A stretch of DNA of 5,177 nucleotides from an uncultured Acidimicrobiia bacterium (GTDB taxonomy: Bacteria > Actinomycetota > Acidimicrobiia > Spongiisociales > UBA5794), in the NCBI GenBank assembly GCA_913031525.1, contig CAJWGC010000092.1, positions 1-5,177 of the forward strand, given 5' to 3'. Positions 1 through 4,775 of the stretch are shown here, in pieces. The notes beneath the pieces were generated by a model. The model was not told the origin of the DNA. It did no database searches and worked only from the letters and a program-made list of their open reading frames with translations. The translations under genes were made by a program, and so were the position numbers. Positions within the stretch are counted from its first letter, which is position 1. Each line of letters begins with the position of its first letter.

Positions 1-236
1 GTGAGAGCTCCGGCGTTGATGATGATGCCGTCGGCATACTCGCCGGCCTGATGGACGCGTTCGATAATCTCGCCTTCGTGGTTGCTCTGGAAGGTTTCGA
101 CTGATAGCCCTTGGTCGGTTCCCCAAGCAATGACTTGTGATTGCAGATCGTACAGTGTGGCATGGCCGTACACATCGGGCTCGCGGGTACCGAGCAAATT
201 GAGGTTTGGTCCATTTAGGACGACGATGTTTCTCAT
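1..236 (-). CDS. aroQ: 3-dehydroquinate dehydratase, type II (AroQ), N-terminal part, cut by window edge
   Basis: This enzyme dehydrates 3-dehydroquinate to 3-dehydroshikimate in the cytoplasmic shikimate pathway. Reading the minus strand from the ATG at 236-234 gives 78 complete codons, and the frame is still open at base 1. The start shows the family signature NGPNLNLLGTREP (residues 8-20). Asn11, Arg18 and Tyr23 line up with the active-site Asn12, Arg19 and catalytic Tyr24 of the Mycobacterium enzyme. Further on are QSNHEGEIIERVHQA (50-64) and IINAGAL (72-78), whose Asn74 matches the substrate-binding Asn75. About half of the usual ~145 residues is present; the catalytic His lies beyond the edge. 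It begins 21 nt after the stop of the ligase gene on the same strand, so the two are probably co-transcribed. No strong Shine-Dalgarno is visible. Identification is firm from motifs alone. Confidence 0.95.
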   Translation of the reverse strand, partial: MRNIVVLNGPNLNLLGTREPDVYGHATLYDLQSQVIAWGTDQGLSVETFQSNHEGEIIERVHQAGEYADGIIINAGAL

Positions 237-257
237 ATGTCTACGGTACTTCGACAA

Positions 258-1025
258 TCATGTAGTGCCAGTACAAACGTTGGGTATGTGTTCGGGAGCG
301 AGCTGTCGGGCAAGAGAAACGATCTCATTGGTCAAAGTGCTGATTTCGATTGTTCGGAGATCGGCTAGCGCACCAAGTATTGCATGTGTAGTCGTATCGA
401 GCGTCACTCCAGAGGATATATCTTGAAGGGATCCAGCTGTGGCCGGATCCCATGCGATCCCTAGGGTTCTGTAAATGGGGACGAGAGTTTCGCGGAGGAG
501 ATGACTTCCGGACACCACTACCAAACCGCCGACATGCGCGGCATGCCTTGCCAAACGCTGGCCGACACCCATCACCTTGATAGGACCGCAATGGATGCTG
601 AACGTTCCTGGGCAATATTCTCCTGGAAGATCGCCGATCGCTGAGGATACCCCAAGCTTGGAGAATGCGTTGACCATCATTTCTGCTAGTACGCCGAATC
701 GACTCTGGATACCAGTTCCGGGATTCACTGCAGGGATTGACCACGAGAACGCAAGTACTCCCTCGTGGAACACTGCGGCGCGACCACCTACCAGCCGTTC
801 GACAGGAAAGAAACCTGCCGCGCGTGCTGCAGCAACCGCCGCGTTGTAGCCAGGGCTTAGCTTGTCTCTTTTACCGAAAGCGACAATCCGGCCAGGTACA
901 TGAATCCGGAAGGTTTCAGCGACGGTGCTCTCTGATGTGCGGATCAGTAGCGCCCGCGACACAGCGGTGTCGAGAGCGGGTTCTGAAGGGAACCCATCTT
1001 GAACAACTCGAACCAGCGGCTTCAT
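258..1025 (-). CDS. Lipoate/biotin protein ligase family protein (LplA/LipM-like)
   Basis: Members of the BPL/LplA/LipB fold attach lipoyl, octanoyl or biotinyl groups to a lysine of acceptor domains in the cytoplasm. Counting from the ATG at 1025 (255 aa), residues 77-89 read RLVGGRAAVFHEG, matching the family's RRxGGGAVFHxxG ligand loop. Residues 149-156 read IKVMGVGQ, where Lys150 sits at the position of the conserved lysine that contacts the acyl-adenylate. The following R-rich stretch and GGLVVVSG strand also fit. An upstream in-frame ATG at 1091 would add 22 residues that do not resemble the family; choosing 1025 leaves an 89-bp divergent spacer for promoters. Neither start has a clear Shine-Dalgarno. 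aroQ follows 21 nt downstream. Which acyl group is used, and whether it is a ligase or an octanoyltransferase, cannot be decided here. Confidence 0.85.
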   Translation of the reverse strand: MKPLVRVVQDGFPSEPALDTAVSRALLIRTSESTVAETFRIHVPGRIVAFGKRDKLSPGYNAAVAAARAAGFFPVERLVGGRAAVFHEGVLAFSWSIPAVNPGTGIQSRFGVLAEMMVNAFSKLGVSSAIGDLPGEYCPGTFSIHCGPIKVMGVGQRLARHAAHVGGLVVVSGSHLLRETLVPIYRTLGIAWDPATAGSLQDISSGVTLDTTTHAILGALADLRTIEISTLTNEIVSLARQLAPEHIPNVCTGTT

Positions 1026-1114
1026 TTGGAGATGAGCGTAGTGAAATATGAACGCCAGTTGGCCAGGTATGGTGAGGTGGAACCTGGCCATACCCTGTCA
1101 TAGTTATTTCGAGT
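1026..1114. promoter_or_regulatory. Divergent promoter region with 9-bp inverted repeat (candidate operator)
   Basis: This spacer separates the divergent ligase and lipoprotein genes. It holds a perfect inverted repeat, TGGCCAGGT (1060-1068) and ACCTGGCCA (1082-1090), with a 13-nt gap. A second, overlapping pair is GGTATGG (1066-1072) and CCATACC (1088-1094). Possible -10 elements overlap at 1097-1104: CATAGT on the plus strand and TATGAC on the minus strand. No convincing -35 is seen for either. If the ligase starts at 1091, the repeat lies inside its first codons, so its operator role is inference. Confidence 0.4.
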
Positions 1115-1801
1115 GTGAAACGTATTGCAATTTCGGTCATCTCGACAGCGTTAGCCCTTTCTGGTTGTGGAAGCGAAGGTCTTTTAGACGGATTGGGTGA
1201 ACGCACTGCTGCGCGAGTTGTGGGATCCACTTCGACGACTTTTGCGGATAAGGTCGAGCGCGCGTCGCTTTCCGACGAAACAGGCGTGATTAACGCCACG
1301 GCAGTGACGTGGTACAACGACAACATCGTGGACGAGGCCGTCGGTTTGCCGGCCTACACCATCGCTCAGGTGTGGGAACGTGGGCACGAGGCCGGCCGAT
1401 ACATCCAGTCTTCTCGGGTTGAGATATCCGTTGCTCTTCCAGGTGTGGCTTTTCCTTCAAGGATCCCAGACGAAGTGGAGTGGGTGACCAGTCAGTTGGT
1501 TTATCTGGAAGATGTAGCGGCTCTCGATTCTGGGACATCAGCCGCGTTCGGTTTGTGGGAATCAGATCCATATTCGAGCGATGACGGACGAGTTGGTGTT
1601 CTTCGAATCGGGCTCGATCGCGGTGATGTATCGCTGGGTGATGTCCAATCTGAGATCGTCACCAGCGGCCTTTCCCTTATCTGGTCCGATGGCAGGTATA
1701 GGTATGAACTTTTTTGCCGGGTTCAGCTTCCCGAAGAAACATGTCGCTCGATGGTCGATTCGACTCTCCCGCTCAGGGAACTTTTGGCGACTTCTTCGTG
1801 A
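1115..1801 (+). CDS. Predicted secreted lipoprotein of unknown function
   Basis: I do not recognise this 228-aa protein. It begins with GTG at 1115 and has a short type II signal peptide: Lys2-Arg3, a hydrophobic stretch (4-15), then the lipobox LSGC (15-18), so Cys18 should be lipidated and the mature protein anchored outside the membrane. The mature part is acidic and looks beta-rich. Two cysteines near the C-terminus (Cys201 and Cys210) could form a disulfide in the oxidising cell exterior. Residues 64-70 (VTWYNDN) stand out as a possible conserved patch. There is no Shine-Dalgarno upstream. It is divergent from the ligase gene and followed by a 234-nt spacer, so it is probably monocistronic. 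The lipoprotein call is strong; no function can be assigned. Confidence 0.85.
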   Translation: MKRIAISVISTALALSGCGSEGLLDGLGERTAARVVGSTSTTFADKVERASLSDETGVINATAVTWYNDNIVDEAVGLPAYTIAQVWERGHEAGRYIQSSRVEISVALPGVAFPSRIPDEVEWVTSQLVYLEDVAALDSGTSAAFGLWESDPYSSDDGRVGVLRIGLDRGDVSLGDVQSEIVTSGLSLIWSDGRYRYELFCRVQLPEETCRSMVDSTLPLRELLATSS

Positions 1802-2035
1802 GCACTAGTTGAGTAGAGGAACATATAAGATCGTTCTAGGTGATCTGTAGGGGCGTCGCGTCTTCCCTGAGCGATTGACTTTCCTATCGCCTGATAGGCG
1901 GCGAGTAGCGGTAAAGATAGATTCCATTGTTCGCGTCGCGTCAGTTGTACCGAGCACTCTCGTAACTTCAGTACTGAATCGAGGTCGGAGCTGGCGCTAT
2001 TGACTCTAGGCTTAGACCATTGCTGACGAGGAGTT
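1802..2035. other. Non-coding spacer with several small dyads and a 10-bp direct repeat
   Basis: No convincing gene lies here. Visible structure includes GCGTCGCGTC repeated at 1853-1862 and 1933-1942, exactly 80 bp apart. Two mutually exclusive hairpins overlap at 1883-1900: CCTATC/GATAGG with a 4-nt loop, and CGCCT/AGGCG with a 3-nt loop. A 12-bp perfect palindrome lies at 1967-1978. TTGACT occurs at 1875-1880 and at 2000-2005, but neither has a well-placed -10. The hairpins lack a U-tract, so a terminator for the lipoprotein gene is uncertain. The spacer presumably holds the promoter of the downstream flavin-reductase-like gene. Confidence 0.5.
1967..1978. promoter_or_regulatory. 12-bp perfect palindrome TTCAGTACTGAA, candidate operator
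   Basis: TTCAGTACTGAA is perfectly self-complementary and ends 57 bp before the ATG of the flavin-reductase-like gene, a position typical for a dimeric regulator site. A 12-bp palindrome has a modest chance of arising randomly in a spacer of this size, so the assignment is tentative. Confidence 0.3.
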
Positions 2036-2566
2036 ATGACGAACTCAGATAAAACTCGAGACCTGGATCCGGTTCTCGTTAACCGCGTTCTCTGGAAGAT
2101 CCCCAATGTTCTTTGCCTTATCGGTTCACGTGCAGAGGCAACATGGAATGCTATGACGGCTAGCTGGGTCACTCAACTGTCGATGGATCCTGTGCTTATT
2201 GGGGTTTCTATCGACGTTACCGCAGTCACAAATCGTCTGGTTCGCGAAGGCGGGGCATTCAGTGTGAATCTATGGGATCGTTCCGATACTCGTCCTTTTG
2301 TGAAGTTCTCTAAGCCAGCGCTGTTCGATGATATGACCCTCAACGGACGCCCAATAAGGCAAGGCGAATCCGGGGTGCCAATCTTCACTGAAGCAGCAGC
2401 GTGGATTGAATGCGATCTCTTCCACACCGTTCCTCTTGGAACGCACGATCTATTTGTAGGCGAAGTGATTGACGTTGGAATAGGTTCAAGAGGCGATGAA
2501 GTTCCTGTGGCGCGTATGGAAGACACACGAATGAAGTATGGGGGAGTGAGGCGCGGCGCTCACTAA
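2036..2566 (+). CDS. Flavin reductase-like domain protein (FMN-binding, split-barrel)
   Basis: This 176-aa protein matches the flavin_reductase-like family (PF01613-type), which binds FMN or FAD and often supplies reduced flavin to monooxygenases using NAD(P)H. Residues 29-60 carry the characteristic start of the barrel: a glycine-serine turn (IGSR), then NAMTASWVTQLS, then PVLIGVSID, where the FMN phosphate and ring are normally held. FSVNLW (75-80) and HDLFVGEVIDVG (137-148) are further family strands, and a GGVRR tail (169-173) corresponds to the usual C-terminal YRR-like end. Length is normal for a stand-alone domain. GAGGAG at 2028-2033 is a strong Shine-Dalgarno sequence but only 2 nt before the ATG; no better in-frame start exists. 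No oxygenase partner is adjacent, so the substrate is unknown. Confidence 0.88.
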   Translation: MTNSDKTRDLDPVLVNRVLWKIPNVLCLIGSRAEATWNAMTASWVTQLSMDPVLIGVSIDVTAVTNRLVREGGAFSVNLWDRSDTRPFVKFSKPALFDDMTLNGRPIRQGESGVPIFTEAAAWIECDLFHTVPLGTHDLFVGEVIDVGIGSRGDEVPVARMEDTRMKYGGVRRGAH

Positions 2567-2667
2567 TCGCGTGTTTGGAGATCGATAGTCCAGTGGAGCT
2601 TTATTGCCCCTACGTGTTGCTTCCTAGGGATAAAGGTGCACCCTCAGGTGTAGGTATAGAGTGAAAG

Positions 2668-2760
2668 ATGGAGCGTTCACTCGAGGTCCTGGTTCCTCTG
2701 AAGCTCAATATTGTTGGGCGTATCGACGAAATGGAGGCGCCTACTCGCAGCAAAGTCTAA
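2668..2760 (+). CDS. Possible 30-aa small ORF, possibly leaderless
   Basis: ATG at 2668 opens 30 codons ending in TAA at 2760. The peptide begins MERSLEVLVPLKLNIVGRID and ends MEAPTRSKV, a mix of residues and codons resembling the neighbouring real genes. A -10-like TATAGA at 2655-2660 lies 7 nt before the ATG, which would put the transcript start on the A of ATG, as in leaderless actinobacterial mRNAs; no matching -35 is visible. It could equally be the 5' remnant of a decayed gene or chance. I do not recognise it. Confidence 0.3.
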   Translation: MERSLEVLVPLKLNIVGRIDEMEAPTRSKV

Positions 2761-2801
2761 ACGCTGAGTTGATGCTTCAGACTACCAAAATGACAAAATC
2801 A

Positions 2802-2871
2802 TCTTACGCGCACATAGCGCGCGTAAGAGAACCATTCAGCTCTATCGTCGTAAGAACGCGAGTCGTAAGAA
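2802..2871. repeat. Cluster of four CGTAAGA heptamers, including a 10-bp hairpin
   Basis: CGTAAGA occurs directly at 2822-2828, 2849-2855 and 2864-2870, and inverted (TCTTACG) at 2802-2808. The inverted and first direct copies extend to a perfect 10-bp stem, TCTTACGCGC (2802-2811) with GCGCGTAAGA (2819-2828), around a 7-nt loop. The last two copies extend to GTCGTAAGAA at 2847-2856 and 2862-2871, a period of 15 bp. I did not find the heptamer elsewhere in the window. The layout suggests a multi-site protein-binding region, with the nearest downstream gene being the nuclease-like one at 3007. The hairpin has no U-tract, so it is not a classic terminator. Confidence 0.6.
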
Positions 2872-2972
2872 TTGTTCATATCGAGTAGAGCATTGGTCAG
2901 TGGTGGTGGTGCTAGTCGACCTATCCAAGTTATTCCGGATCGTTGTTGTCTGAGACTGTCCTACGTAAATAT

Positions 2973-3006
2973 GTGACTGGGACTCTGTCGGCCTTATCCT
3001 GGTTCC
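2973..3006 (+). promoter_or_regulatory. Promoter for a leaderless mRNA of the nuclease-like gene
   Basis: A -10-like TATCCT (2995-3000) ends 6 nt before the GTG at 3007, and a -35-like GTGACT (2973-2978) precedes it with a 16-bp spacer. This would start transcription at or next to the start codon. The lack of any Shine-Dalgarno in front of the GTG agrees with a leaderless transcript, which is common in Actinobacteria. Confidence 0.5.
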
Positions 3007-3615
3007 GTGGATATCGCGGTCAACCTTGTTGAGAATTACTTACGCCTCACTGGCTATTTAACGCTATCTGAATTCGAGGTGCAGCGACGTGAGCGGGATG
3101 GATCGTTTAAAACCTTGACCGACGTAGACATGATGGCGATAAGAATGCCTGATGAAGTCGATCCGGAAGATCCGCACGAGGAATGCCGCCTGATCTTGAT
3201 TGATGATCCTGTACTCGAGCTGGCCGATGGTGATATCGATGTCATCATTGGTGAAGTGAAGCAAGGTTTTGCAGATTTCAACCCGGGTATCAAAGACCAC
3301 ATGGTTCTTCACTCGATGTTGCGTCGAGTGAGTTGGGCATACGAGGAGCCGCTGGAAGCTGTTGTAGAAGGGCTGCAGCGCAACCTCCTTCATTATTCTC
3401 CAGGACGTTCTGGCGGAAGAGTACGGACTCGGCTTGTTGCTTTTGGTCGTAGCACTATTAACGATCTCCATACCATTTCTCTGAGTCATATGGTGGATAC
3501 GATGCTGAGATTTTTTCAGAAGTATGAGGAAGCGTTGCGTCCTATCCACTTCAAAGAACCAGCCCCTGCATTTCTTCGACTCTTGCTCAAGGCTGGTTTC
3601 GAAATAACTAAATAG
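3007..3615 (+). CDS. Uncharacterised protein with PD-(D/E)XK nuclease-like core
   Basis: This is a 202-aa soluble protein that I cannot name. Its first half follows the order of a PD-(D/E)XK nuclease fold: a helix with Glu9 (VENYLRLTGY), a beta-strand (FEVQRRER, 23-30), TDVDMMAIRMP (38-48) with Asp41 as the likely metal ligand, then a strand with GEVK (82-85) giving the E-x-K pair Glu83/Lys85. The acidic insert at 49-60 lies between the two motif strands. The second half is helical (VLHSMLRRVSWAYEE, 100-114) and then LVAFGRS (143-149), as in Holliday-junction-resolvase or restriction-type folds. The GTG start at 3007 has no Shine-Dalgarno but a promoter placed for leaderless expression. A 40-codon ORF follows 20 nt downstream. 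The residues are visible; nuclease activity and any role in repair, restriction or defence are inference. Confidence 0.8.
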   Translation: MDIAVNLVENYLRLTGYLTLSEFEVQRRERDGSFKTLTDVDMMAIRMPDEVDPEDPHEECRLILIDDPVLELADGDIDVIIGEVKQGFADFNPGIKDHMVLHSMLRRVSWAYEEPLEAVVEGLQRNLLHYSPGRSGGRVRTRLVAFGRSTINDLHTISLSHMVDTMLRFFQKYEEALRPIHFKEPAPAFLRLLLKAGFEITK

Positions 3616-3635
3616 TGTTAGAGGAGTGCAATCGC

Positions 3636-3758
3636 TTGAAAACGGTGTACTTGAGGTTCGCGCTCTCGGGATCAGGCAGCGGTCACAGTGCTGAGATTGA
3701 GATCAACGAGTCTCTTTCGATAAACAGCACTAGATGGTCACGTCTGCAAGTTGGATAA
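3636..3758 (+). CDS. Possible 40-aa small ORF with good Shine-Dalgarno
   Basis: A TTG at 3636 opens 40 codons ending in TAA at 3758. GAGGAG at 3621-3626 stands 9 nt upstream, the best placed Shine-Dalgarno in the window. The peptide begins MKTVYLRFAL, continues with a Gly/Ser stretch and HSAEIEINESL, and ends RWSRLQVG. It begins 20 nt after the nuclease-like gene and so could be co-transcribed with it. Its stop lies within the dyad that separates it from the convergent gene. It could be a small partner protein, a decayed gene start, or chance; I do not recognise it. Confidence 0.35.
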   Translation: MKTVYLRFALSGSGSGHSAEIEINESLSINSTRWSRLQVG

Positions 3759-3770
3759 TCCTGATCCAAC
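3750..3770. terminator. Dyad between convergent genes, possible bidirectional terminator
   Basis: GTTGGAT (3750-3756) and ATCCAAC (3764-3770) form a perfect 7-bp stem with a 7-nt loop. It lies at the meeting point of the plus-strand unit ending at 3758 (or 3615) and the minus-strand gene ending at 3774. There is no U-tract on either side, so intrinsic termination would be weak. Confidence 0.4.
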
Positions 3771-3773
3771 GGC

Positions 3774-4538
3774 TTAGTACATGCAAAGGAGCTGTAACGC
3801 CATCTCAGAAGCTTCGCCTCTGGCCTTGAGGGTGCTTTCGCCGAGTTCGAGGCGATCGACAGCGACACGGCACCATTCGCCAGCGATGCCCGTGATGACG
3901 TTTGTAGAGTCGGCAGGTCCATAAACCCATCGGGCATACTTTGGTCCCATAAGTTCAACCCTGATGCCGTCGGTGGGGAAAGCTTCTCCGGCTTTTTCAA
4001 AAGCATAAGGAAGGGTCCGGTGAGCTAGCCAGGCAACGTGTCGTAGCCGCGGCGTATCGTCGCGAGGATCCTCCTCTTCCTCTTCAAGTGTGATCCGGCC
4101 TTCCATGGCGGCCTTGATGTCGAGTCCGTGGTACCAAGCCTCCATCAGTCGAGTTGTGGCGAAGGCTTTGGCGCTCATCGGTTTGATTAGCCAGGGGATG
4201 CGGTCTGTCGCCATCGTTCGAGACAGTGCGTCCACGACGTCAGCGCGTCCGTTTCGCCACCATTCGATGACCGATTGGTAGCGTTTGCCTTCTCCTTCGA
4301 TAATGCCTCGCTCCAGCCAATCTTCGATATTGGTGATGGCGGCTTCGTCGATGGCCTTCTGGCCTCTGCTGATCACTGCCGAAGCGAAGTTCTCTGAATA
4401 GGCGAGATGACACACGGTGTCCATGATCGACCAGCCGCGTACTGGTGTGGGGAGAATCCATTCGCGTTCGTGGACGCGTTGAAGAAATTGATCGAGCGCT
4501 TGCTCTTCTGCTACTAGATCTGAAAGTATCTCCCTCAC
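3774..4538 (-). CDS. TIGR03084-type DinB / mycothiol-dependent maleylpyruvate isomerase-like protein
   Basis: This 254-aa protein belongs to the DinB-like four-helix-bundle group whose characterised member, mycothiol-dependent maleylpyruvate isomerase, holds a zinc with His-Glu-His. Counting from the GTG at 4538, LSDLVAEEQALD (5-16) and TPVRGWSIMDTVCHLAYSEN (31-50) open the domain. His44, Glu133 and His137 (EAWYHGLD) fit the H...E-x3-H metal triad. The C-terminal part (GIAGEWCRVAVDRL, 217-230, then LKARGEASEMALQ) is typical of the actinobacterial TIGR03084 family, as is the length. A run of five glutamates sits at 152-156. The frame is open up to 4682, but the extra 48 residues overlap the upstream gene and do not fit the family, so GTG at 4538 is preferred. 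Mycothiol use is inferred from the family; the substrate is unknown. Confidence 0.85.
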   Translation of the reverse strand: MREILSDLVAEEQALDQFLQRVHEREWILPTPVRGWSIMDTVCHLAYSENFASAVISRGQKAIDEAAITNIEDWLERGIIEGEGKRYQSVIEWWRNGRADVVDALSRTMATDRIPWLIKPMSAKAFATTRLMEAWYHGLDIKAAMEGRITLEEEEEDPRDDTPRLRHVAWLAHRTLPYAFEKAGEAFPTDGIRVELMGPKYARWVYGPADSTNVITGIAGEWCRVAVDRLELGESTLKARGEASEMALQLLCMY

Positions 4539-4548
4539 GAAGGATATT

Positions 4549-4761
4549 CTAGATCTTTGAGATTCCGTTATTTTCTTCAGTCGACTTATTGAGCCGATCC
4601 AACAAAAGTCGCAAACGACCCAAGCTATGACGATCGAAATGCAGGCGAATTCTTGGTAGGTCGACGTGGTCTTCCTCAGCAATTTCGGCGGGTGAAGGTT
4701 TTGCTTTTTCGATAATTCCGTTTACCAGGATGTCAGCAAATTCCTCGTTGAGATCATTCAT
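4549..4761 (-). CDS. Small hypothetical protein (70 aa) upstream of the TIGR03084-type gene
   Basis: ATG at 4761 begins 70 codons ending in TAG at 4549-4551. A TTG immediately before it (4764) is an alternative start giving 71. GAGAAG stands 3 nt upstream of the ATG, a weak, close Shine-Dalgarno. The protein is charged: an acidic N-terminus (MNDLNEEFADIL), PSPAEIAEEDHVDLPRI in the middle, then an amphipathic leucine/arginine helix (HSLGRLRLLLDRL). It has no signal peptide or membrane segment. The stop is 10 nt before the GTG of the next gene, so the two are probably one operon and translationally close. I do not recognise the family. Its upstream region touches the compositional junction, so the native promoter may be missing. 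Confidence 0.6.
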   Translation of the reverse strand: MNDLNEEFADILVNGIIEKAKPSPAEIAEEDHVDLPRIRLHFDRHSLGRLRLLLDRLNKSTEENNGISKI

Positions 4762-4775
4762 CAACTTCTCGGTGG

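Larger units (their letters stand above)
2567..3006. other. 440-bp spacer: possible short ORF, CGTAAGA cluster, leaderless promoter
   Basis: There is no gene of normal length here on either strand. From left to right it holds palindromes CCTAGG and GGTGCACC (near 2623 and 2635-2642), a possible -10 (TATAGA, 2655-2660) with a 30-codon ORF behind it, the heptamer cluster at 2802-2871, and the promoter of the nuclease-like gene at its right end. The first part shows no clear terminator for the flavin-reductase-like gene. Confidence 0.5.

Noticed and set aside
82..426. Plus-strand 114-codon frame over the aroQ/ligase boundary
   Set aside because: It is antisense to AroQ and the ligase, both firmly recognised by active-site motifs.
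1723..2172. 149-codon minus-strand open frame across the lipoprotein end, spacer and flavin-reductase start
   Set aside because: It overlaps two well-supported plus-strand genes, has no family-like motifs, and would fill the only promoter space of the flavin-reductase-like gene.
2802..2871. CRISPR array or integron attC site at the heptamer cluster
   Set aside because: The copies are too short and irregularly spaced for CRISPR repeats, and no attC core sites, cas genes or integrase are present.
2661..2888. 75-codon plus-strand frame from GTG through the heptamer cluster
   Set aside because: Its sequence is not protein-like, it runs through the repeats, and the 30-codon frame from the ATG at 2668 has more coding-like codons.
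2687..3006. TCCTGGTTCC repeated at 2687-2696 and 2997-3006
   Set aside because: It is a single 10-mer pair with no shared context; one copy is inside a possible ORF and the other overlaps a promoter, so coincidence is likely.
3064..3549. Minus-strand 161-codon frame inside the nuclease-like gene
   Set aside because: It is wholly antisense to a frame with coherent fold motifs, and shows no domain of its own.
4539..4682. 48-residue N-terminal extension of the TIGR03084-type protein
   Set aside because: It overlaps the 70-aa gene in another frame, is unlike the family's N-terminus, and the GTG at 4538 gives the normal family length.
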